Of a stretch of 64,000 nucleotides of DNA, positions 24,088-34,761 are shown piece by piece. Source of the DNA: Coffea arabica. Taxonomy: Eukaryota; Streptophyta; Magnoliopsida; Gentianales; Rubiaceae. The notes beneath the pieces are model-generated. The model was not told where the DNA came from and did no database searches. It saw only the letters and a program-made list of their open reading frames with translations. The stretch lies in assembly GCF_036785885.1 (NCBI RefSeq), contig NC_092323.1:10052501-10116500 (forward strand). The letters run 5' to 3'. The translations under genes and the position numbers were made by a program. Within the stretch, counting starts at the first letter, position 1. Each line of letters starts with the position of its first letter.

Positions 24088-24640
24088 CATAACAAAGCCA
24101 CGCGAGTTTTACATTGAGAGCTCCTCAAGTTTGAATTCGAATTCGAGTTTGGGAAAATTAAATTGAGATCAAGACTCGTTTTAATTAAGTCAAAACTCGA
24201 CTCGACTCGATCCATTTGCAGCCTCATATATGATACCAAAAAATCTTCACGGTGCATTTCAAGATGGGCGGTGACTATGTTCGTTATGCCAGGTCCGATT
24301 CCGATATAAAATGGTGACGAATAATCGGACTCGCAATAACCAATCACAAGCCTGATAAGCGGACCAAATCAATTGAACTCAAACTGCAAACTCCTGCTTT
24401 TAGTATAGGTAGGTAGATAGATATATATATGTGAGACATGCCCGCAAGTTTTTTAATCCATTTTTTTAAATATATCTTTAGAGATCAAGATCTAATGGTT
24501 CAAAGAATATCAAGTGTTGGGAGTGGGACAATAAACTTTAAATATGGGGACAAACTGATAAAATTATGGATATACATTATAAATTTCAGTGGGGTCAATA
24601 GCTCCCACTGCCTCCAACTATCTTCGGATTGAGAGCTAGG

Positions 24641-24650
24641 CTATATAAAT
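24641..24650 (+). promoter_or_regulatory. Candidate TATA box of the sulfotransferase gene
   Basis: ctatataaat lies 60 bp upstream of the ATG at 24711, a normal plant spacing for a short leader. Confidence 0.5.
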
Positions 24651-24710
24651 GTCTACAGAAGAACCGAGCAACAATCAAGTATACTCAATGCAAATCCTAA
24701 AGCCACCAAT

Positions 24711-25610
24711 ATGTCAACATCTCCATCCTCCTCCTCAGCTCCTTTATCAGAAGATTCAGATCTACAGGAACTAATGGAACAGCAGCGCAAGAACCTGCTT
24801 TCTACTCTCCCCAGACAGAGATGGCAAGGTTCTTACCTGTACAAGTACAATGGCTTTTGGTTCAGTACTATCCAGATGCCAGGGCTCGCTGAATTTCGAA
24901 AGCACTTCCAGGCTCGAGACAGTGATGTCCTAATAATCACCACTCCCAAGTCGGGCACCACATGGCTGAAGGCCCTTGCATTTGCCTTGATGAACCGAAA
25001 TATTTATCCCATCAACCAGAACCACCCTTTGCTCAACCAAAATCCTCATACTCTTGTGCTACACTTGGAATATCCTAACCCTTATGATAAACAGCACCCT
25101 GATTATTCTTTCCAAGGATCAAGAAGACTGCTTGGAACCCACTGCCCGCTTGTGCTACTGCCGGAGTCAGTGATGAACTCGGGTTGCAAGATTGTCTATC
25201 TATGCAGAAACATTAAGGATATTTTTGTCTCGTATTGGCGCTTCACTAATAAGTTGGGGAGTACTGAAACCTCTTTCGAGGAATTTTTTGACCTGTTTTG
25301 TAAGGGAGTGAGCTTATCTGGACCTGTTTGGGATCATGTTTTAGGTTACTGGAAAGCAAGCTTGGACAAGCCCCAAAAGGTACTTTTTCTGAAGTATGAA
25401 GAAATGACACAAGAACCAGCTTGTAACCTGAAACATCTTGCCGAGTTCTTGGGTTGTCCAATTTCTCAAGAGGAAGAGACAGCAGGAGTGGTTGATGAGA
25501 TTTTAGGGCTTTGTAGCTTTGATCACATGAGGAATTTGCACAGGCGAAGAAACGAACGAGACACAGTAATGGTCATTGGGAAGAAAGATGTTCCAAATCA
25601 TACTGCCTAG
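24711..25610 (+). CDS. Cytosolic sulfotransferase (SOT/SULT family), intronless, altered C terminus
   Basis: 299 codons without introns, as is usual for plant SOTs, which transfer sulfate from PAPS to hydroxyl groups of flavonoids, glucosinolate precursors, hormones or peptides. Visible: the 5'-phosphosulfate loop TPKSGTTWLKAL (about residues 78-89), the catalytic-histidine region LLGTHCPLVLLPESV, and the 3'-phosphate site CRNIKDIFVSYWRF with its Arg and Ser. Family members are about 320-350 residues and end with an RKG...GDW motif that closes over PAPS. Here the family resemblance stops near GLCSFDHMRNL and a foreign tail (HRRRNERDTVMVIGKKDV...) follows to the stop; the RKG/GDW motif is missing, so activity is doubtful. 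The gene lies antisense within the possible composite Helitron. The substrate cannot be told. Confidence 0.8.
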   Translation: MSTSPSSSSAPLSEDSDLQELMEQQRKNLLSTLPRQRWQGSYLYKYNGFWFSTIQMPGLAEFRKHFQARDSDVLIITTPKSGTTWLKALAFALMNRNIYPINQNHPLLNQNPHTLVLHLEYPNPYDKQHPDYSFQGSRRLLGTHCPLVLLPESVMNSGCKIVYLCRNIKDIFVSYWRFTNKLGSTETSFEEFFDLFCKGVSLSGPVWDHVLGYWKASLDKPQKVLFLKYEEMTQEPACNLKHLAEFLGCPISQEEETAGVVDEILGLCSFDHMRNLHRRRNERDTVMVIGKKDVPNHTA

Positions 25611-25800
25611 AAGCGGCCGAACAAAAGGAGTAAGCAGGAGGGGTTGGGCCAAAAGGTGAACGAGGCTTTTCGCTCCTCTCCTTCTTTAGTCGGAAGTTAG
25701 TACCAGGCCGGGAAAAGAGTTCCAGGCCTTAAGAGCTTAAGAGGAGATCGAATTCTCCCCGGAACTGGAAGATCATTACCAGCGGATATGCTTTTTTTTT
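25611..25800. other. GC-richer tract downstream of the sulfotransferase
   Basis: About 190 bp (agaagcggccgaacaaaagg ... ctccccggaactgg) with base composition unlike the AT-rich surroundings and no reading frame of note. It may be organellar (mitochondrial) or other captured sequence; I could not identify it. Confidence 0.35.
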
Positions 25801-25889
25801 TCCCACAGGGGTCGAAAGCAGTTGAAGCGCAGGAAAACAGAAGCAATCAGTCTTCAAAAAACTTTTGTGTAATAAAGCTTGCACTTCTT

Positions 25890-26025
25890 GTGGCCACGCG
25901 GACAGCACCGAAGTTCCAAAGCCATACAGACAGCAGCAAAGCCACGCAGCATCGAAGTTCCAAGGCCATGCAGACAGCAGCAAAGCCACGCGGACAGCAT
26001 TGAAGTTCCACGGCCATGCAGACAG
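25890..26025 (+). repeat. Minisatellite in the Helitron subterminal region
   Basis: About three diverged units of roughly 45-55 bp, each containing a gaagttcca(a/c)(a/g)gccat core then gcagacagc and aaagccacgc. Open frames across this stretch are products of the repetition and are not called as genes. Confidence 0.7.
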
Positions 26026-26224
26026 CTGATAGCACAAACCCACCGCCCACAACAAAAGACCAAACCGCCCCTCAAGCTCACACAAATCACGCTATATCCT
26101 GCCCATTTTCACTGTAGCAAAGCCAACTGACGCTTTTAGTATAGTAAAGATTTGTAATGCTTATCTAAATTGTGGTATCTTAAAGCTTCAGAGTTGCAAA
26201 TTCCTTCGTCTTTTCTTGACAATT

Positions 26225-26352
26225 GAGATAGACGTATGATGATGCTGCAGTATCTTCCACGATTGGTTGGTTAGTGGAGGGCCAAAGTGAGACAGACGTG
26301 TGATGACGTTGCGATATCTTCCATGATTGGTTAATTGGTGGACGGGTCAAAG
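26225..26352 (+). repeat. Two-copy tandem repeat, ~64-bp unit
   Basis: gagatagacgtatgatgatg ... and gagacagacgtgtgatgacg ... are diverged copies of one unit, directly beside the outer Helitron 5' end. Confidence 0.65.
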
Positions 26353-26368
26353 GGAGTGTATATACAAC

Positions 26369-27170
26369 AAAAACTCTATAAATTAATAATCAATAAATTT
26401 ATAATATCTATTAAATAATAAATTTTTTTTGTCCCGACTTGATCTAAAATTTTGATAAAACAATAGGATAATAATTTTTGTGAAAACTTTATATAATCTT
26501 TTGGTCCCATTCATATCATAAATTAATAGTTAACTAAAATTACATATCATATTTTCCTAAAATATAATAAGTCTTTGGATACTCTCTACTATAATCACAT
26601 AATATTTTATGCATTTGGCCAGTTATTTAGGAACGTCTTTCAAATGGGAAGCGATAGTTTAACAATGAGATACTTCCTTATCATTTATATACATAATATT
26701 GTTAATCTGATTCACTGCAAGTATTTAATAAAATGGAGGTGGGCATCTGTCATTTACAATTCCTCAGTCTTTTTGACCTATTGATAATTGAAAAATGATA
26801 TCAATTACGTACATTAATAAAATTGAATTATACTTGCAAATCAAGTAGATAGTTTTGAATTGGTTTATATTACATAATTCTTTATGACCTCTTGACAATA
26901 GAAAAATGATATCAGTTATGTACATCAATAGAATTAAACTATACTTGTAAATGAAGTAGATATGGATTGATTTATATTCTATAGATTTTTAGCCTTTTTT
27001 ATTAAAAGAATAATTTATATTTTTGTAAAATAGCATAAAACTTTAGTTGAGTAAATGAGTGCTTCTTTGAATTGCAAGTATAGTCGATAAATTAACAAAT
27101 TATTAATTTATTGATTAATTAATAAAATTTATATGGTTCCAAAATTATTAATTTATAGAAGTTTTACTGT
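26369..27170. mobile_element. AT-rich terminal-inverted-repeat element
   Basis: Left arm aaaactctataaattaataa is matched by the inverse at the right (attattaatttatagaagttt). The inside has no coding capacity and contains two diverged tandem copies of about 100 bp (26771-26872, 26881-26976). Family unassigned. The rest of the gap to 28963 shows only low-complexity DNA and a MITE-like block near 28585-28720. Confidence 0.5.
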
Positions 27171-28963
27171 AGAGTAGTGCTCTTCTTACTTGTTAGTTCA
27201 CTGTTTTGTTTTCTTGCATTATTTGTTATTCTACCCAACGCCAAAGTGCATTTGTTTCTGACAATTGCAACCAACTCTCTTGAGATTTGAAAAATAACAC
27301 TTACCTTCATTTTGTGTTATGAAAAGACTATAATAATCTTGATCATTCTACAAATCTTAAGTAAAAAGTGGGTGTCAAGAAAAAAGAAAAGCACATTTTA
27401 TAAAATTTTTTTAATCCAAAAGCTCTAACCTCATCTCACCTAATACATTATGTTCAATTAAATAGACTTCTTGCTTAGTTTTATAAATAGCCGACTATTT
27501 ATATACTTTGGGTCCACAATAAAATTCGAACAATATCACCTGAAAATCTAGGATATTTTAGCACTAAAAATTCGAACTTGGGCAATTAAGATTAGCCTGG
27601 TTCCACCTCCTCCTTCTTAATGGAATAAATATGAATTGTAACCTTAAAAGAAAAAAGATTCACAACCTGTTCCTATTCAATCTCCAATCTGCTATTGATA
27701 ATTTTGCCGCACGGTTTTCTCCGTCTAATTTCCAAATTTGTTGGACATATCCGAATCATTAAGGTATGCATCCAAATCACAGGAATGAATGTAGCAGAAT
27801 CACCGAATCCTTGAAGGAAAAGAAGAAAATAGAGTACAACCTTTTTCATGGCTGGTGGTTTGTGTCCATAACTTTCAGTCTTCGATTTACACCATCAAAA
27901 CAAGCTACCGGATCAAATTAGCAGATTCCTCAGAGTCCAAAGTAATTTTCAGTCACAAAACTGAATTAGCAGATTCTTATATATAGTGGACCAGCCAAAG
28001 AAAGGTCATTGCTTAATCATGGGAAGATTGAAAAGAAAAAAGGTTTTTCTATCCATTATATAGAGAGAACAAAACAAAATATGTAGTCCTTAGTTGATGA
28101 TTTCATACTATAATAAGAAATTCAAAATAAAACTTCAATTTTTTTTTTCTGTCGAATTAAAGAACCATAAAATATTAGAGTTCCAAATATGTTGCTGTAC
28201 ATTAAGAGATGCAAAGGGACTTGTACTACTTGCAGAATCGAGCATTTACTTGATCAAGAAAATTGCTTTTAAATAAAAGGTAATAATTGGATGTGGATTG
28301 GAAGAATATAAGATACCAATCGTGAGACCACTGACTGTTGTAAAGATTGTCATCCCCGACGTGCATGGCCGATGGATAAATTTAGACAAAGCCCCAGTAC
28401 CTTCAAGTTCTCATTCTACAATGATATTAACGTCCTTTTAACCGGTCAATGTTTTGAAAGGGGAAAATGACATTCACGCAATCTTTTTTAGTTTTTGATT
28501 GTACGTCTATTCACTGTTCATTTGCACATCATTTTCACTGTCAGAGTGCATAAGGAGTTCAAAAGTCAAAACAGTGATTAAATATCGTTAGATTAATCTT
28601 ATATACACTGTCTGTCAGTATTTACATCATTACTATTAGATATATATAACATACATGTAACATTTGAATTTGAAATTAAAATTTTACTTACGGTGTGTAT
28701 AAAATTTATTCAATATCATTACCCTTTTAAAGAATATAATATATATTATTGTTTCCATTTATATGTCGACAACCATATCGGCAAAATACGTAGTACCATC
28801 ACTTTTTCCTTTTTATTTAACTTTTCTTTCCTCTCTTTTTTTATTTTGATATTTGTAACCACATAAACCATACATCATACAAGTACAGCACCTCCTGTCC
28901 TACAAGCTGCTGAACAAGTGCTAAAAATAGCTTAGCCTCTGAGTAAAGGCTTGAGCAGCACCG

Positions 28964-29883
28964 ATGGCCGAATCAACTCGCATCCCATCTCCCTCATCGT
29001 CCGGCGGAACTTCCGGTGAAAGAACCAAAAGGAGCCGGTGGCCCCTTGCTTGTCTCGTATCAGTTCTACCAGTTGTTGTAGGAGTTTTAGTCTACCAACT
29101 CGACACCTTCGACCCTGCTCCTTACCCAGCCCACGAGTTGACTCAGAAGAAACCCCTCATAGTGCCTAAGAGCAACCCTCACATGCTTAAAGGAGCAGAG
29201 AATATTGGGGTCGGAAAACTGCTAGGGCCTGAAGACATAGCTTACGATCCGAAGTCCGGAGTTATCTACACTGGTTGTGAGGATGGATGGATAAAACGAG
29301 TCACGGTGAACGATTCAGCAGCCGACTCGGTCGTGGCGGACTGGATAAACACTGGCGGCCGGCCTCTTGGAGTTGTTTGTGGGCACCATGGAGAAGTCAT
29401 CGTGGCTGATGCGGACAAGGTTAGTAACGTAGTATGGTAGGTGAAGTTGAGCTTTTCTCGCCGTTTCGGGTTCTTTTTGTTCCATTCTTCTCTTTTTGTT
29501 TTTGTCTTTCTCTTTCTCTTTCAGTGGAAGTTTACGTAAATAATTTTTAAGTCTGAGAATAGTGAAATTTAGGATGCTATTTAGTTTTTGATTGGTTAAT
29601 CGATCATATCAATTACTAGTTAGCAAAATCTGAATTGTGATATTTGATCCGAAATTTATTGCTCCATAATTACTTGATTGGTAATGTACGTCCTGTCACC
29701 TAATGCTAATGTCATTATTATTAGGACACTATATTTATTTAGTTATACGAGTAGTTGAAGTTAGGACAAAGGCATTTCCATATTCGTGTTTATCAATGTT
29801 TTTAAACTCGGACCGGCCAGCGAACCGGAGATAGGGGCGGTTCACGGTCCGACCGGTCCGACCGGCCGGTTCAACGGTTCAAC

Positions 29884-29926
<43 letters not shown>

Positions 29927-32693
29927 TCATAGTTCTTTACTCTACAGTCTACACTGAAACTTAACTGAAACTTAACGGCTAATATACAATCTAATATGAT
30001 TATTAATAACTTAAAACCCTAAAATACATTTACCAATATAACTTAAAATTAAATTTAAGTTGAGATAATAATAAATTTTCTAAAAGTTATACATGAAACC
30101 TGGCATGATAAATATAACTAAAATATCATAATTCATCGCAGGTTTTCATAAATTCATTACAAACATAAATAGATATAGTCCAAATGTTCATCAATTATCA
30201 CAAACAAACACATATTCGTGTTTATTGCATGACGGTCCTCGTTTAGGGTTACGTCTTCTATAGTGATAGGACCCATCTTTTCAATCTTTTTTTTTTTTTT
30301 TGGTTCAACAGCCGTTCATCCTTAATTTGGAGTGGCTGCTTCTATACCTGGTCCACGGTGCCAAAAGATTAGTGAAAATAAATAATTGTTTTTGGAATAA
30401 ATGAAAAAGAAAAGAAAGAAATCAGGACTAGTAGGTTGGCAATATCTAGGTGAGTCATCAATGCTAAAATCCAAGTAATGGTTTCGAGGTAGCATTAAAA
30501 AAATGACTGCGTTTTTAATTACTAATGTTGTTAACGTACCTACTCCTCCATCTAACAAATTGATTATGCTTGAACGCTTCAAACGGCCTCTTCCGATACC
30601 GAAGGGAAAACAAATTCATTATTCGAAAGGTCAGTCAAACGAGATCAGAGGCAAATTTAGAAGCCATATTGCGAAACAGTTAGTCCGGATAAGTACGAAA
30701 TGGAATTTTATCGTGTCTAGAGAAAAAAAAAATAAAATGTATAATCAAGCTTGTCGAAATTAAAAAATCTTTTAGATGCGTAATTGGAATTTTCTTTTCT
30801 TTCATTTTCTCAACGCTTCAAGAGAAATAGAAAATAAATTTAATCAAGAATTTTCTTTTGGGTTCGGTAATACTATACTATAGTACTGCCTCTGTCCTAT
30901 TTTCAGTGTTCTGATGGAAGGCCAGGGAGACTTTTCTCCCGGACCATATCCTCAAAAGCCAAAAGAGTAGCAGTACAATTTATTTAATACGTCATTTTTT
31001 AGACAATGCTAATCTTTACAAGCTGGACTAATTTACAACCAATATAATAAAAATCACACAACCCGTTTGAACGGAATAACAAGGCAACTTGTGAAATCCA
31101 AGTGCAAATTCTCCGAGTATAGTTTCATGCAACATCAATTCTTTTTTTTCATGCATAACCCGATCGAGCACAAAATTTTCCTAGTATAGTCTCATGTAAC
31201 ATTTGTTGATAGCATGTGATGATAAAACTGTGTCAGGGACTATTGAACGCGACGGCAGACGGAGTAATTCAGCTGCTAACGGATGAGGCCGAGGGTGTAA
31301 AGTTCAGACTAACGGACGGAGTAGATGTTGCAGAGGATGGCATTGTCTATTTTACGGATGCTTCGTACAAGTACAGCTACTGGGAGTTTGCTTGGGACTA
31401 TTTTGAGGGCAGACCTTTTGGAAGATTATTGAGTTATGATCCTTCAACTAAGGAGACTAAAGTCCTCGTCCGGGATCTGTACTTTGCTAATGGGGTTGCT
31501 GTCTCTCCAGATCAGAAATTCGTTATTTTCTGTGAATCCCCCATGTGAGTACACTATTTCTTTTTTCTTCTTTTTTTTTTCCAGTATTTCTTTCTTGAAA
31601 TTTGGGACCTCAAACAATGAACGTTGTAAAGCTGTCCCCTTACTATTGCACAACGTTCTTTACCAACGTTTTTTTTTGTTTTTTTTGGGGGGGGGGGGGG
31701 GGGTGGCTATGAACTTTTTGCACATCTTGGAAAAAATTATGATCGTTCATTTATAGAAAAAAAAAAAAAGAGGTGCATGAATATTGGCTTCAATGAGAAA
31801 TCTTCAATAATTGACATCGATAATTGACATCGTGGATCGAGGAGTACTGACCTGATATTGGGGATTAAAGCTGAAGCATCTAAACAAGAGGTGTCTTTCC
31901 TCATTTAAAAAAAAAAAAAAGAAAAAGAAAAAGAGTAAAGGTCCAGTTTTGGAATATTAAGAAATGCCCAGGCAAGACTTCAGATATAGGATAGCCTACA
32001 TATGTTCTTACGGATGTGGTAATTTAGAACTATTATTGACTTCTGTAGTTCTTCTAAAGCTATTGAACTGCTATGTCAAAAATTCAGCTCTCTTATTGGC
32101 TTCTATTAGTTGATTTAAATGCATTCATCTGTAGGGCAAGGTGCAAGAAATATTATATCAATGGTGAAAGAAAAGGATCAGTGCACATATTTGTGGAAAA
32201 TCTGCCTGGAATGCCAGACAATATTCGATATGATGGACAAGGGCATTACTGGATTGCATTACCCACGGTAATGAATTATACCAAAACCTAAAGAATCTCT
32301 TTCTTAATAAGCTCATGCTTATTGGTGATTATTTTTTCGTTTATTTTTATGTGCATTTTGCACCAACAGGAAATCACGTATGCATGGGATCTGGCACAGA
32401 GATATCCCTTCATCCGAAAGATCATGGCCATTATGGATCGGCACGTAGGGCGACCACATGTGGAGAAAAATGGAGGGGGTTTGGCAGTTGATTTGGATGG
32501 AAAACCTGCAGCCCATTACTATGAACGTGATTTATCACTCATTACAGGGGTTAATAAGATTGGAGATCATATATACCTTGGTTCGATTGATAAACCCTAC
32601 ATCATCCGTCTCAACATCAAGCAATATCCTGCAGTCAGTGATACTGAATATATGAGAAGCCTCATCCTGGATTCTACTGATGAAACACTTTAG
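28964..32693 (+). CDS. Strictosidine-synthase-like protein (SSL4/5/APMAP type), upstream copy
   Basis: Four exons: 28964-29419, 31237-31544, 32135-32267, 32370-32693; 1221 nt, 406 residues. After a short Ser-rich N terminus there is one hydrophobic anchor (about residues 27-46, [20 protein letters not shown]), then a six-bladed beta-propeller of the Str_synth type: [73 protein letters not shown], and [17 protein letters not shown]. Plant SSL proteins are ER or vacuole-routed glycoproteins; most do not make strictosidine and some are linked to defence. A tandem partner lies 2 kb downstream. Intron 1 (1.8 kb) is enlarged by repeats, including a CCGG-rich motif and a 39-base T run at 29885-29923. 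The C terminus is longer than in the partner (ending DSTDETL). Confidence 0.88.
29805..30310. repeat. Repeat insertion in SSL intron 1
   Basis: A 'ggaccggcc/ccggtccgaccgg' rich core at 29811-29882 is followed by a 39-base T run, and a second T run followed by ggttcaac occurs near 30285-30308. This looks like a decayed plant repeat; its true ends are unclear. A 17-base G run lies in intron 2 at 31687-31703. Confidence 0.4.
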
Positions 32694-34761
32694 CTGCCTT
32701 ACCCGTACGTGAATAAGGCTACCCCTTCACGAGAAGTTCCGTCATAGATCGGGTTGCGCCGTGAGACAAATATGTGGATCATTGACTCTAATAACCAGTC
32801 TCTAACATTTGTCTCACATTGCAGAATGGGGCAGGCACAATTGACCTAAGATACAATTGATGCAGTTGTTATATTCTTTTCATGATTTGGTACAATTTTA
32901 TTGTATTTTATAATTTGATGTACACTTATAAATTTTTGTTGTATTTTATAATTTGGTGTAAACTCATATCACTTTTGTTACACATCATAAAATATAACAA
33001 ATTTGTACGAGTATACACCAAATTATGTAAAAAGTATAATAATCATACCAATCGTACAAGGCCAATCGTAACTACCCTAAACCCCTTACGGTGTATTTTA
33101 CGCCTTGTTTATAACATAAAAAACCCTCTTCACAAGTAAGACTGCAGCTGCACTATTATTTTGTTTTTAAGACTAGCTACAAAGAAGCTGTTGGAATGAC
33201 TACTCTAGTGGAAGATATTCATCAATTAAGGGGTTCTTTCAAGTGTGCTGCTTTTGTCTAGTTAGTAGTGATAAGAATCATATAAGCTCTAAAATAAGCT
33301 CTTTTGCTCTAAACATCACACTAGATGAGGAAATCATAATTCTTCAGATCATGTACGCTAACTGTAAAGCCATCTCGAGTACTCTTTGCTCCTAATTGTA
33401 CAGTTTTTGACATCAATATATTCACATATCGTTTCCGGAAAAGAAAAATACAAAGAAGCTGTTGGAGCTTTATTTTCAACGGAGTCAATGCTCAAAGTTA
33501 CAATTGAGTTTGAAAAGCTAGGGCAATGTCCTTGAATAGTCACAGCTTGCTAGCCGAGAGAATGAAATTAATCCAACACTCTCAAACCGAATAAGATCAC
33601 CATAGGTTACTAATTGTGTTAAAGTTTTGATTCACTTTCTCTCTGTAAATGTCTCCTGATGTTGTTACTATGAAGAGATTACAAAAGGATGCAAATTCCT
33701 TAATTTTTTTTCAATCTAGCAGGCCTGTTGCTTCATTTTTCCAAGCATACATACGTACGTAACATGTGTAAAGTTTTTCCGCATATTATAAAGACGTGAA
33801 AATAAGTTATCCAGTTCTCTCAGAAAAAGAATATTGAATTAAACCAATTTCACCCATTCTTTTATCAGGTACGTACTAAAGAGACAATTACTGGCTTTCA
33901 GTCTCCTGCTAATGAACAAAGTAATACACACCCTTAACTTTCAATATAGAAATTATATTCAGCTTCAACAAAACCTCGATTTGCTTTAGATACATAAATT
34001 GCTACATACCCACATGAATTGCCATTAACACTCGTTATCCTCAATTTCATTAAATGCTCCCAATAGGTAAGCCCAAATTTAAGAACTCGAAATATAACTC
34101 CACATTGGAGTTTAGGTGCCAAAACTTTCGATCCCATCCTTTTCCAAAGAATTCATTTACCCAATACCAAAAGCCTTCCGCGTGAAGAGTCCAAACCCAC
34201 AAAAAATGAGCAGACAGGCCTAGCACTATGGGTGGCTGGCAAGGCGAAAAATGGGTGGCTGCGGCCCAGCACTATCCACACGACTATTCCTTACATCCGC
34301 TAATCTGAGCTGGGCATATTTTTTTCAAATAAGTTACATCATCCATCCTTTTTTTTTTTTTTTTTTTTACACGATAGATTTCCTATTCTACTCATATTCC
34401 TATTCTATACCAAGGAGAGGGGGTGAATTTAAATGAACCAAAGGATAACTCAAAATAGACTAAACTACCATTGAACCAAACAGATACTTTCAGAAAATTC
34501 TGGAAATAATACAAGTCAAGATAGTTGATCAACTACTCTGAAGGTAGATGGTTTACATCATCCATCTAGAATGGCCATATCTTAACTAGCAATTCCAATT
34601 GGCAGCAGTCTTACTGAATGCTAATCAACACTTTGTGGGTGATGTATTTCGGTGTGTGATATATATATATAAGCTACTATTGCCTAGCTAAATAGACTGA
34701 AAACAAGAATAACTGTTTTTAAAGCAATATTCATCAGACTTCTGCAAAAAACGGACGAACC
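32694..34761. other. Spacer between the SSL genes
   Basis: No gene seen. A possible TATA-like run (atatatatataag, about 34659-34672) lies some 90 bp ahead of the second gene's ATG. Short tandem phrases (gttgtattttataatttg) recur near 32900-32955. Confidence 0.4.

Larger units (their letters stand above)
22194..24421 (-). mobile_element. Non-autonomous Helitron (inner 5' end), minus strand
   Basis: Read on the minus strand, the 3' end is the hairpin cctcgcgcgtagcgcgagg followed by ctaaaaaaCTAG and then a host T. That is the Helitron CTRR|T terminus with the hairpin about ten bases upstream. A matching 5' terminus, TCTATCTACCTACC then TATACTAAAAGC, starts at 24421 with A just outside. The 2.2-kb interior has no Rep/helicase gene. 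It carries the repeated hAT-like MITE block (22571-23790) and the psbA scrap (23983-24087). Confidence 0.75.
22194..26150 (-). mobile_element. Possible composite Helitron using an outer 5' end
   Basis: A second canonical 5' terminus, TCTTTACTATACTAAAAGCG on the minus strand, begins at 26150 with A outside it (26151). The only 3' hairpin and CTAG terminus found to its left is at 22194. Thus the sulfotransferase segment 24422-26150 either belongs to one 3.96-kb composite element, or is a second Helitron that lost its 3' end next to the first. Its subterminal region has the GC-rich repeats and 'cactgtagcaaagcc' phrase usual near Helitron 5' ends. Confidence 0.55.

Noticed and set aside
25729-26130. 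Several overlapping open frames of 67-118 codons on both strands
   Set aside because: They run through the minisatellite and the Helitron subterminal region; the long frames come from the repeat period, with no homology or splice context.
30503-30763. 86-codon frame in SSL intron 1
   Set aside because: Low-complexity composition, no homology recognised, inside an intron rich in repeats.
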